Below are positions 44,279 through 52,175 of a stretch of DNA of 64,000 nt, one piece after another. Source of the DNA: Bacteroides salyersiae WAL 10018 = DSM 18765 = JCM 12988. Lineage in GTDB: Bacteria; Bacteroidota; Bacteroidia; Bacteroidales; Bacteroidaceae. Under the pieces are notes generated by a model that worked only from the letters and a program-made list of their open reading frames with translations, was not told the DNA's origin and searched no databases. Location: NCBI RefSeq assembly GCF_000381365.1, contig NZ_KB905467.1, positions 861,604-925,603 of the forward strand, read 5' to 3'. The position numbers and the translations under genes were made by a program. Position 1 is the stretch's first letter. Each line of letters opens with the position of its first letter.

Positions 44279-44880
44279 TTAAACATTGATTTTCATGTTA
44301 TAAGCATATTCTTCAGCACTGTTTTTGGCTTTTTGGCGATTGGTTTTGCTACATATGATATATATATTGGCACAACGGCCTATTTCATACATCAGCAATC
44401 GTTCCAAATAATACTTTCTTGCACTTTCCTTTGTAAATTCGAAGAACCAATCTTCGTGTTCCTTTTGAGGAGTTGATGCATAGCCTAGCCTTTATACCAT
44501 GTTAATTGTCGATTTGTTGGTTTCTTTTTACCTATCATCAACTTGTTGTTTTTAGAGAAGGGGTACAATATAATAACATAGACTCCGCTGCCAACTATAA
44601 ACTCTCTTTGGTCATGATTATTATATGGATTTTTTTTTCTTAGCCATATATGTGTCAAAGGAGCGACGTCTTCGGTGGGTAGCTGTTCTAGCACGCTTTT
44701 TATATCGTCTACCGTTATTGGGAAATAAAAATCTTTGGATGGATTTTCTTGCATGTAAATAGGACATTCGTCCAATGGGGAGGGGCACTGTAATGAATGT
44801 AACTTTCTCAAAATATTGTCTTTCAGTTTTACCCGCATCCGTCCTCCTTTGAGGTCACCGAAGGTTCGGCTTTTTTCCAT
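44279..44880 (-). pseudogene. Frameshifted zincin-like protein gene (toxin/metallopeptidase remnant)
   Basis: ORF 44880-44485 (131 codons) stops at TAG after NRQLTWYKG. Shifting by one base at the A-run 44491-44493 reopens the frame for 69 more codons to TAA 44279, with a coherent coding continuation (EHEDWFFEFTKESARKYY..., then LLMYEIGRCANI and SAEEYAYNMK). Restored, the product would be ~200 aa. The YYLERLLMYEIGR segment looks like a degenerate zincin signature where HEIGH would be expected, so both the frame and the zinc site seem lost. It could be a sequencing error for the frameshift only. The paralogue pair is immediately downstream on the same strand. Confidence 0.6.
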
Positions 44881-44945
44881 GCGGTTTGCTTTTTACTTTG
44901 GAGGTGTCTCATGGTATTGCATTTTTAGAAAGAATATGTGTATGA

Positions 44946-44953
44946 CAAATATA
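44946..44953 (-). promoter_or_regulatory. -7 box upstream of the frameshifted gene
   Basis: TATATTTG on the minus strand, 65 bases before ATG 44880. Confidence 0.4.
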
Positions 44954-45107
44954 GGATCATTCTATGAAGAAAGCAAACGAATGTGAGAAAAGTTAAGATT
45001 GCAAAGCTGGCTTTTGAAGATGATAGTGGTGAATAGGTATTTTGAAGCAGCGTAAAAATATGTCCCGGAACTCTTTGATTTTTTTGTGGAGGAAGTAAAC
45101 GTCTGAA

Positions 45108-45172
45108 AATAAAAAAAGGAGCAACGCCTTGCTCCAACCTTTGTTAACCTTAAATCTAATACTATGAAAAAC
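45108..45172 (-). ncRNA. Candidate small RNA (~65 nt) with own promoter and terminator
   Basis: A minus-strand promoter (TATCTTTG at 45179-45186, TTTG at 45206-45209, 19-bp spacer) is followed after ~60 bases by GGAGCAA-GGCG-TTGCTCC (45118-45135) and a T-run (45111-45117). Nothing in between codes for a protein of note. The element lies in the 400-base gap between uvrB and the frameshifted gene. Confidence 0.6.
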
Positions 45173-45178
45173 ACAGTG

Positions 45179-45209
45179 CAAAGATACGGCCTTTGGGGAT
45201 ATCTGCAAA
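45179..45209 (-). promoter_or_regulatory. Complete -33/-7 promoter of the sRNA candidate
   Basis: TTTG (45206-45209), 19-bp spacer, TATCTTTG (45179-45186), minus strand. Confidence 0.7.
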
Positions 45210-45284
45210 TTTTTCGACTTTAAAACTATGTTTTATAACATTGATTAAGATTTGTATTTCTGAAATTAAGTTCTATTGAGAAAA

Positions 45285-47318
45285 TTATCCCCATTTTTCC
45301 TTCATCAGATCTTCTAACTTCAGCAATTCGTCGCGATATTGTGCCGCTTCGATGAACTCCAGTTTCTTAGCAGCTTCTTGCATAAGTTTTCGTGTGCGTT
45401 CAATACTTTTTTGCATTTGCGCTTTTGTCATGTATTGAACAACAGGGTCAGCTGCTATATTTGGACTTAATGGCTCTACATAGGCACGTTGTTCTTTTAG
45501 CATGGTTTCTGTCTCAGTATTGTTTCCACCGAATACGGAAAGATTACGGGCCTTCTTTATCTGCTGTGGAGTGATACCGTGTGCTTCATTGTAAGCTAAT
45601 TGTTTTTCGCGTCTGCGATTGGTTTCATTAATGGTAAGCTGCATGCTTTCCGTTATTTTGTCGGCATACATGATGACTTTTCCATTTACATTTCGGGCAG
45701 CACGCCCGGCGGTTTGTGTCAATGAACGGTGCGAGCGGAGGAACCCCTCTTTGTCCGCATCGAGAATGGCAACAAGTGATACTTCGGGAAGATCTAACCC
45801 TTCACGCAACAGATTTACGCCGATAAGCACATCATATATTCCTTGACGTAGATCATCCATGATTTTTACCCGTTCAAGCGTATCGACGTCGCTATGGATA
45901 TAGTTACAGCGCACATTGTTGTTTAGCAGGTATTCCGTCAGTTCTTCTGCCATCCGTTTGGTCAGAGTAGTGACAAGCGTGCGCTCTTCTTTTTCAATGC
46001 GTATCTGAATTTCTTCCATCAGATCATCGATTTGGTTAAGACTTGGACGTACCTCGATAATCGGATCGAGCAGACCGGTAGGACGTATCACTTGTTCTAC
46101 AATGATGCCTTCTGAATGGATAAGCTCGTAATCGGCAGGAGTGGCACTTACGTATATTACTTGCTTGGCCATCTCTTCAAATTCTTCGAATTTTAACGGA
46201 CGGTTATCCATCGCTGCGGGTAGACGGAAACCGTATTCTACCAAGTTTATTTTTCGTGCACGGTCGCCTCCATACATGGCACGTATTTGTGGAACACTCA
46301 CATGGCTTTCGTCTATTACGATAAGAAAGTCATCGGGGAAGAAATCCAACAGGCAATAGGGACGTGTGCCAGCGGCGCGCCCATCGAAATAACGAGAATA
46401 ATTTTCGATGCCGGAACAGTGTCCCAATTCACGGATCATTTCCATATCGTAGGTCACACGCTCATATAGTCGTTTGGCTTCGTATTCTTTTCCGATGGAT
46501 TCAAAATAGGCGACCTGCTTGGTGAGATCCTCTTCTATTTCGTGAATAGCCCGTAAGGTTGCTTCTTTGGTGGTCATAAAAAGGTTGGCGGGGTATATTT
46601 TGTATGCCTCGAAAGGAGCGGTAGTAACACCGGTAATCGGGTCCACTTCTTCTATTCCGTCAATTTCATCTCCCCAAAAAGTAACCCGTAGGATGTTATC
46701 GGAATAGGCCAGATAGATATCCACCGTATCTCCTTTGACACGGAAATTACCTCGGTTTAAATCCAGGTCGTTACGTACATATAGGCTGTCGACGAGACGG
46801 CGCAGAAAGACGTTGCGATCCATCATACGCCCGCGCTCTATTTCTATTACGTTATTATAGAAATCCGAAGGGTTCCCCATACCATAGATACAAGAGACGG
46901 ATGAAACCACTACCACATCTTTTCGTCCCGAAAGTAGAGAAGAAGTGGCGGCAAGGCGCAGTTTGTCTATTTCATCATTGATGGCAAGATCTTTTTCGAT
47001 ATACGTATCGGAACTGGGAAGATAGGCTTCCGGTTGGTAATAGTCATAATAAGATACGTAGTATTCAACGGCATTGTTTGGGAAAAATCCTTTGAACTCA
47101 CTGTATAGTTGGGCTGCCAATGTCTTATTATGGCTCAATATCAGTGTGGGTTTATTGATATTGGCTATGACATTGGCAATCGTAAAAGTCTTTCCGGAGC
47201 CTGTAACTCCCAGCAGAGTTTGGCCCGGTAGTCCTTGTTTCACCCCTTCGGTGAGCTGTGCAATGGCTTCAGGTTGATCGCCTGTAGGTTTATAAGCGGA
47301 TGTTAATTCAAAATTCAT
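45285..47318 (-). CDS. uvrB: Excinuclease ABC subunit UvrB
   Basis: 677 aa from ATG 47318 (MNFELTSAYKPTGDQPEAI); the ORF is open to 47549, but that extension is not family-like. DEAD-like helicase with Walker A GVTGSGKT near 43, the YYQPEAYLPSSDTYIEKD beta-hairpin that probes damaged DNA, motif VVVVSSVSCIYG, motif VI QTAGRAARN and a C-terminal UVR domain (LMQEAAKKLEFIEAAQYRDELLKLE). Works with UvrA (54.8 kb) and UvrC in nucleotide excision repair. Confidence 0.97.
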   Translation of the reverse strand: MNFELTSAYKPTGDQPEAIAQLTEGVKQGLPGQTLLGVTGSGKTFTIANVIANINKPTLILSHNKTLAAQLYSEFKGFFPNNAVEYYVSYYDYYQPEAYLPSSDTYIEKDLAINDEIDKLRLAATSSLLSGRKDVVVVSSVSCIYGMGNPSDFYNNVIEIERGRMMDRNVFLRRLVDSLYVRNDLDLNRGNFRVKGDTVDIYLAYSDNILRVTFWGDEIDGIEEVDPITGVTTAPFEAYKIYPANLFMTTKEATLRAIHEIEEDLTKQVAYFESIGKEYEAKRLYERVTYDMEMIRELGHCSGIENYSRYFDGRAAGTRPYCLLDFFPDDFLIVIDESHVSVPQIRAMYGGDRARKINLVEYGFRLPAAMDNRPLKFEEFEEMAKQVIYVSATPADYELIHSEGIIVEQVIRPTGLLDPIIEVRPSLNQIDDLMEEIQIRIEKEERTLVTTLTKRMAEELTEYLLNNNVRCNYIHSDVDTLERVKIMDDLRQGIYDVLIGVNLLREGLDLPEVSLVAILDADKEGFLRSHRSLTQTAGRAARNVNGKVIMYADKITESMQLTINETNRRREKQLAYNEAHGITPQQIKKARNLSVFGGNNTETETMLKEQRAYVEPLSPNIAADPVVQYMTKAQMQKSIERTRKLMQEAAKKLEFIEAAQYRDELLKLEDLMKEKWG

Positions 47319-47453
47319 GTTCTGTTTTAAAAAGGAAGGCAATATTCGGGAAAATAGTTGAGATAAACAAGTCTTTTTTTCAAATAAATCCTTTACTTTG
47401 CAACAGTTTATTATAAAAAACAGAATAATACAAATAGAAATACAGCGAAAAAC

Positions 47454-48752
47454 ATGATTTGGAATGAAAGTATCGAATGCATGGACCGGGAGAGCCTTCG
47501 CAAGATTCAAAGTATACGGCTCAGGAAAATAGTAGAGCACGTTTATCACAACACACCTTTTTACCGGAAGAAAATGCAGGAGTTAGGCATTACTCCTGAC
47601 GATATCAATAGTATTGACGATATAGGAAAACTGCCTTTTACTACAAAGTATGATTTACGGGATAATTATCCATTTGGACTTTGTGCCGTGCCGATGAGTC
47701 AGATTGTACGTATTCACGCCTCTTCGGGAACTACCGGAAAACCGACGGTGGTGGGGTATACTCGTAAAGATTTGTCTACGTGGTCGGAATGTTTGTCGCG
47801 TGCTTTTACAGCTTATGGAGCGGATAGTTCGGATATTTTTCAAATATCTTATGGTTACGGACTCTTTACCGGTGGGCTTGGTGCTCATGCGGGGGCTGAA
47901 AATATTGGGGCGTCCGTCATTCCTATGTCAAGCGGAAATACGGAAAAACAAATAACGTTGATGCATGATTTCGGTTCGACTATGCTGTGTTGCACTCCAT
48001 CTTATGCGCTTTATCTGGCTGATGCTATTAAAGATTCCGGTTTACCTCGTGAAGAGTTTAAATTGAAAGCCGGTGCTTTTGGAGCCGAACCTTGGACGGA
48101 GAATATGCGTCGTGAAATAGAGGAGAAGTTGGGCATTAAAGCTTATGATATATACGGGTTGAGTGAAATAGCCGGTCCGGGTGTCGGATATGAGTGTGAA
48201 TGCCAGCATGGTACACATTTGAACGAGGATCATTATTTCCCTGAAATCATCGATCCTCATACGCTGCAACCCGTTAAACCCGGACAGACAGGAGAGCTTG
48301 TCTTTACACATCTTACGAAAGAAGGAATGCCTTTATTGCGCTATCGTACTAAAGATCTTACTGCTTTACATTATGATACATGTTCTTGTGGACGAACGCT
48401 GGTGCGTATGGATCGTATTTTAGGACGTAGTGATGATATGCTGATTATTCGTGGCGTAAATGTATTCCCCACTCAGATTGAGTCCGTCATTCTTGAAATG
48501 CCGGAATTCGAGCCGCATTATCTGTTAACTATTGATCGTCAGAACAATACTGATACGATGGAGCTGAAAGTGGAAGTGCGTGAAGATTGTTATTCGGATG
48601 AGATTAACAAGATGCTCGCATTAAAGAAGAAGTTGACTTCTCGTTTACAAAGTGTGTTAGGGTTAGGTGTGAATGTAAAGCTGGTTGAACCACGTAGTAT
48701 TGAACGCAGTGTGGGAAAAGCAAAGAGAGTAATTGATAACAGAAAACTTTAA
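47454..48752 (+). CDS. paaK: Phenylacetate-CoA ligase
   Basis: 432 aa acyl-CoA synthetase of the AMP-binding family. P-loop-like SSGTTGKPTVVGYT near residues 88-101, central YGLSEIAGPG near 240, C-terminal domain ILGRSDDMLIIRGVNVFPTQIE. Family length is ~430-440. In Bacteroides this enzyme activates aryl acids, typically next to indolepyruvate ferredoxin oxidoreductase genes; here only a double-ACT protein follows. Divergent from uvrB, 135 bases from its start. Confidence 0.94.
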   Translation: MIWNESIECMDRESLRKIQSIRLRKIVEHVYHNTPFYRKKMQELGITPDDINSIDDIGKLPFTTKYDLRDNYPFGLCAVPMSQIVRIHASSGTTGKPTVVGYTRKDLSTWSECLSRAFTAYGADSSDIFQISYGYGLFTGGLGAHAGAENIGASVIPMSSGNTEKQITLMHDFGSTMLCCTPSYALYLADAIKDSGLPREEFKLKAGAFGAEPWTENMRREIEEKLGIKAYDIYGLSEIAGPGVGYECECQHGTHLNEDHYFPEIIDPHTLQPVKPGQTGELVFTHLTKEGMPLLRYRTKDLTALHYDTCSCGRTLVRMDRILGRSDDMLIIRGVNVFPTQIESVILEMPEFEPHYLLTIDRQNNTDTMELKVEVREDCYSDEINKMLALKKKLTSRLQSVLGLGVNVKLVEPRSIERSVGKAKRVIDNRKL

Positions 48753-48845
48753 TTTGATTACAGATGTGTGAGTTGCAAACGATCAAATGTGTTTATTTTG
48801 CATGATTGGCAACTTTGTTATTTGTAAATCGTAACTTCAAATATT

Positions 48846-49271
48846 ATGGTAGCAAAACAACTTTCTATCTTTTTGGAAAATAAGTCCGGCCGTTTGACGG
48901 AAGTGACTGAGGTACTGGCGAAAGAGAATATTAATCTTTCTGCTCTATGTATTGCCGAAAATGCTGATTTTGGTATTTTGCGTGGTATTGTGTCCGATCC
49001 CGATAGAGCTTATAAGGCTTTGAAAGAAAATCATTTTGCAGTTAATGTGACAGATGTAGTAGGGATTAGTTGCCCGAATGTGGCCGGGGCATTGGCTAAG
49101 GTGCTGAGATATCTGTCTGATGAAGAGGTATTTATTGAATATATGTATTCGTTTGCCAACAATCAAACAGCTAATGTTGTGATCCGTCCCAACGATATGG
49201 AAAACTGTATCCGTGTATTGACGGAGAAAAAGGTAGATTTATTGGCAGCGAGCGATTTGTATAAGCTGTGA
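48846..49271 (+). CDS. Double ACT-domain protein
   Basis: 141 aa, two consecutive ACT domains (KQLSIFLENKSGRLTEVTEVLAKENINL and FIEYMYSFANNQTANVVIRPNDME). ACT pairs bind amino acids and regulate enzymes; free-standing ones are often adjacent to paaK in Bacteroidales and probably sense an aromatic amino acid or its product. 93 bases after paaK. Confidence 0.9.
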   Translation: MVAKQLSIFLENKSGRLTEVTEVLAKENINLSALCIAENADFGILRGIVSDPDRAYKALKENHFAVNVTDVVGISCPNVAGALAKVLRYLSDEEVFIEYMYSFANNQTANVVIRPNDMENCIRVLTEKKVDLLAASDLYKL

Positions 49272-49278
49272 TTTTAAT

Positions 49279-49480
49279 AGATGAATAGATGAGTAGTAAG
49301 TAGTCAAGTAGTTAAGTAGTAAGTAGCTGATAGTTCTTGTTGGATAATTGTGGAGTGGAAATTTAGTTTTGTAGTTATTGATAGGGGAATTGGACTATCA
49401 TAACTCATAAGGAGTCTAATCATTTGCTATTGACTAACTTACTGCTACTTGACTACTTACTACTAACCTACTTATCTGCT
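49279..49480. repeat. ~200-bp inverted repeat, family 3 (copy 1)
   Basis: Left arm (49279-49333) and right arm (49427-49480) share the inverted core AGTAGTAAGTAGTCAAGTAG, with about 90 bases between them. It occupies most of the 302-base gap between the ACT gene and bamD. Confidence 0.75.
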
Positions 49481-49524
49481 TACCACCTCCCAACTCCTAT
49501 TTTATATTAAAAAACATTGATTAA

Positions 49525-49555
49525 TTGGTTAATTCGGTACGATTCTGTAACTTTG
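49525..49555 (+). promoter_or_regulatory. Complete -33/-7 promoter of bamD
   Basis: TTG 49525-49527, 20-bp spacer, TAACTTTG 49548-49555; ATG at 49574. Confidence 0.7.
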
Positions 49556-49573
49556 CGCATTATTTGAAATAGA

Positions 49574-50377
49574 ATGAAGAAAAATATCGTTATAACTCTG
49601 CTTGTAGCTGCTACGCTTTCCTCGTGTGGAGAGTATAATAAATTGCTGAAAAGTACTGATTACGAATACAAGTATGAGGCAGCTAAAAACTACTTTGCCA
49701 AAGGGCAGTATGGGCGTTCGGCTACATTGTTGAACGAGTTGATTACCATTCTGAAAGGTACGGATAAAGCGGAGGAATCCCTTTACATGTTGGGTATGAG
49801 TTATTATAATCAAAAAGACTACTCTACCGCAGCCCAGACGTTTATAACTTATACAAATACTTATCCGCGTGGTACATTTGCCGAATTGGCCAGTTATCAT
49901 GCCGGTAAAGCTTTATTTTTAGATACGCCGGAAGCACGGTTGGATCAGTCGGGTACTTATACGGCTATTCAGCAATTACAGACATTCCTTGAATATTATC
50001 CGGCAAGTTCTAAAAAGCAGGAAGCACAAGACATGGTTTTTGCTCTTCAGGATAAACTTGTGTTGAAAGAGTTTATGTCAGCTAAGTTATACTATAATTT
50101 GGGTAATTATATGGGGAATAATTATGAGTCGTGTGTAATCACTGCTCAGAATGCACTGAAAGATTATCCTTATACTGACTATCGCGAAGATCTTTCCATT
50201 CTTATTCTTCGGGCTAAATACGAAATGGCGGTTAATAGTATAGAAGAAAAAAAGATAGACCGTTACCGTGAAACGATTGATGAATACTATGCTTTTAAGA
50301 ATGAGTTTCCGGAAAGTAAATATTTGAGAGAAGCTGAGAAGATATTTAATGCATCAACCAAAGTAATAAAAGATTAA
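49574..50377 (+). CDS. bamD: Outer-membrane assembly lipoprotein BamD
   Basis: 267 aa. Lipoprotein signal ending in TLSSCGE. TPR-rich body (YEAAKNYFAKGQYGRSATLLNELI, EESLYMLGMSYYNQKDYSTAAQ) like YfiO/BamD, which assists BamA in inserting outer-membrane proteins. It is followed by rpoZ and a DUF4293 gene, a conserved Bacteroidales order. Confidence 0.94.
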   Translation: MKKNIVITLLVAATLSSCGEYNKLLKSTDYEYKYEAAKNYFAKGQYGRSATLLNELITILKGTDKAEESLYMLGMSYYNQKDYSTAAQTFITYTNTYPRGTFAELASYHAGKALFLDTPEARLDQSGTYTAIQQLQTFLEYYPASSKKQEAQDMVFALQDKLVLKEFMSAKLYYNLGNYMGNNYESCVITAQNALKDYPYTDYREDLSILILRAKYEMAVNSIEEKKIDRYRETIDEYYAFKNEFPESKYLREAEKIFNASTKVIKD

Positions 50378-50392
50378 ATTATAAATAGATTT

Positions 50393-50728
50393 ATGGATTA
50401 CAAAAAAACGAATGCTCCGTCTAATACTGTAACGCGTGACATGATGGAACTGTGCGCAGATACAGGTAATGTTTATGAGACTGTGGCTATCATTGGTAAG
50501 CGTGCCAATCAGATTAGTGTGGAAATCAAAAATGACCTTTCTAAGAAGTTGGCAGAGTTTGCTTCTTATAATGATAATTTGGAAGAGGTTTTTGAAAACC
50601 GGGAGCAGATTGAGATTTCCCGTTATTATGAGAAATTGCCGAAACCGACATTGATTGCTACTCAAGAGTATATCGAAGGTAAAATTTATTATAGAAATCC
50701 GGCTAAAGAGAAAGAAAAATTGCAGTAA
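50393..50728 (+). CDS. rpoZ: RNA polymerase omega subunit (Bacteroidetes type)
   Basis: 111 aa. The N-terminal half reads as omega (NVYETVAIIGKRANQISVEIK, the conserved region in which family members bind beta-prime). The C-terminal tail (NPAKEKEKLQ) is lineage specific. The gene is 15 bases after bamD, so co-transcribed. Confidence 0.9.
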   Translation: MDYKKTNAPSNTVTRDMMELCADTGNVYETVAIIGKRANQISVEIKNDLSKKLAEFASYNDNLEEVFENREQIEISRYYEKLPKPTLIATQEYIEGKIYYRNPAKEKEKLQ

Positions 50729-50765
50729 AGGAAAACTGTAAATAAGGAATAGATAAGAATAAAAT

Positions 50766-50864
50766 AGTCAGGTAGTAAGTAGGAATTATATTCTTATTAT
50801 TACTTGGCTATTTTTTTAGTCACTAATTTTTTATTGACTATCGACCGTCTGACTACTAACTTCT
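50766..50864. repeat. Inverted repeat, family 3 (copy 2)
   Basis: Left arm AGTCAGGTAGTAAGTAG (50766-50782), right arm GACCGTCTGACTACTAACTTC (50842 onward, read in part). Same core as the 49.3 kb copy; lies between rpoZ and the DUF4293 gene. Confidence 0.6.
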
Positions 50865-50880
50865 AATTACTAAAATAATT

Positions 50881-51327
50881 ATGATTCAACGAATTCAGAG
50901 TGTTTATTTACTGCTTGTTACCGGTTTGTTGATAGCAAGTATGTGTTTGCCTGTGGGCTCTATAATCGACTTTAACGGAGCAGCGAATGTGTTTAAACCG
51001 TTAGGACTTATGATAGGTGAGACGTTTCAGTCTACATGGGGACTTTTTGGGATATTGATGTTGGCTGCTATTATTGCATTTGCCACTATTTTCTTGTTTA
51101 AGAATCGTATTTTGCAGATTCGTATGGTTATATTCAATAGTCTTTTACTGGTAGGATATTATCTGGCTTTTTTAGCTTTCTACTTTGTGCTTCGTAGTGA
51201 CGATACATCTTTTCAGTTCCATTGGGCATTGTGCTTTCCATTGATAGCTATTATACTGAATTATCTTGCTATGCGTGCAATTGGCCGTGATGAGGCTATG
51301 ATACATGCGGCTGACAGATTACGGTAA
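50881..51327 (+). CDS. DUF4293-type integral membrane protein
   Basis: 148 aa, four TM segments (about 7-25, 46-68, 78-103, 111-131). N-terminus MIQRIQSVYLLLVTGLL is typical of DUF4293 proteins, always found near bamD/rpoZ in this group. Function unknown. A repeat element separates it from rpoZ, and a long-stem terminator follows. Confidence 0.85.
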   Translation: MIQRIQSVYLLLVTGLLIASMCLPVGSIIDFNGAANVFKPLGLMIGETFQSTWGLFGILMLAAIIAFATIFLFKNRILQIRMVIFNSLLLVGYYLAFLAFYFVLRSDDTSFQFHWALCFPLIAIILNYLAMRAIGRDEAMIHAADRLR

Positions 51328-51376
51328 AATAAACGGTAAGTTACGTGTATTTATAGTTTTTTAGTTTTGTTTGAAA

Positions 51377-51426
51377 ATACAGAAAGTCCGCCATATCTCT
51401 TAGAGATAACAGCGGACTTTCTGTAT
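51377..51426. terminator. Long-stem bidirectional terminator
   Basis: ATACAGAAAGTCCGC (51377-51391) and GCGGACTTTCTGTAT (51412-51426); the loop ATCTC...GAGAT pairs again. Confidence 0.8.
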
Positions 51427-51463
51427 TATATATAAATTCTTTTGGACTTCTTCTTTGTGTCAG

Positions 51464-52174
51464 CTATTTGGTTATATCAAACAAATAGGTAAGTTTTATC
51501 GATATAGTGTTATGGGCAGCGCGGGAAAAATCATCTTTCTTTCTGGTCTTATAAAAATCGGCTAACCCGAAATAGTATCTGCCTTCTAACAGGAAATTGC
51601 CGGCTCTTTTGGTTCTGATCTCGAGTCCGCCACCACCTGCAATTCCATAGTCGAATTTATTTTCTATCTTTTTTCCGTATTCTGGTCTTATGGCTATTTG
51701 CTCAGCAGTCCAGCCGTCTGCTTTTTCCGATTCGTTGATTAGGAAAGCTACCTGTGGCCCCAAATTGATAAAAAACTGTACGCCCCTGTCTTTGCCAAAA
51801 GCCAAATGAGCAAGAAATGGAATTTCTAAATATGTCATCTCCCGGCTATAACTACGGCTTAAATCTTTTTGTCCGTCAGCTGTTTCAAATAGGGCTTCCC
51901 AACCACGCTGTGATATGTTTAATTCAACTTGCACACCACAGATCATTGCAAAATATTTTTCGGAAATATAACGTCCTGTCAGACCGGCTGTGATGCCCAT
52001 AGGCATGTTTTGTTTGATCTTTGGTTCGAAAGTCACTTTATTGAGGTTAACGCCACCGTTGACGCCAATAGAGAAATTATGTCGCAATTCGCCTATTTGT
52101 GCCATTGACGGAAGGGCAATGCCTGACAATAATAATATGATAACTGCTATTATTGATTTTTTTTTATTAATCAT
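51464..52174 (-). CDS. PorT-like outer-membrane beta-barrel protein
   Basis: 236 aa from ATG 52174 (one base after the upstream stop; the ORF extends to 52189 inside the upstream gene). Signal peptide IIAVIILLLSGIALPSMAQ. Barrel strands such as NFSIGVNGGVNLNKV, YLEIPFLAHLAF and FLLEGRYYFGLADFY, ending in IKLTYLFDI; fits the OMP_b-brl_2/PorT family. Paired with the LysM gene upstream. Confidence 0.85.
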   Translation of the reverse strand: MINKKKSIIAVIILLLSGIALPSMAQIGELRHNFSIGVNGGVNLNKVTFEPKIKQNMPMGITAGLTGRYISEKYFAMICGVQVELNISQRGWEALFETADGQKDLSRSYSREMTYLEIPFLAHLAFGKDRGVQFFINLGPQVAFLINESEKADGWTAEQIAIRPEYGKKIENKFDYGIAGGGGLEIRTKRAGNFLLEGRYYFGLADFYKTRKKDDFSRAAHNTISIKLTYLFDITK

Positions 52175-52175
52175 T

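Noticed and set aside
44159..44476. 105-codon plus-strand ORF with membrane-like helices
   Set aside because: It is the antisense of the shifted frame of the zincin-like gene, which has a more protein-like composition.
45163..45222. Plus-strand 19-codon ORF (ATG at 45163)
   Set aside because: No plus-strand promoter; the region is better explained by the minus-strand sRNA promoter.
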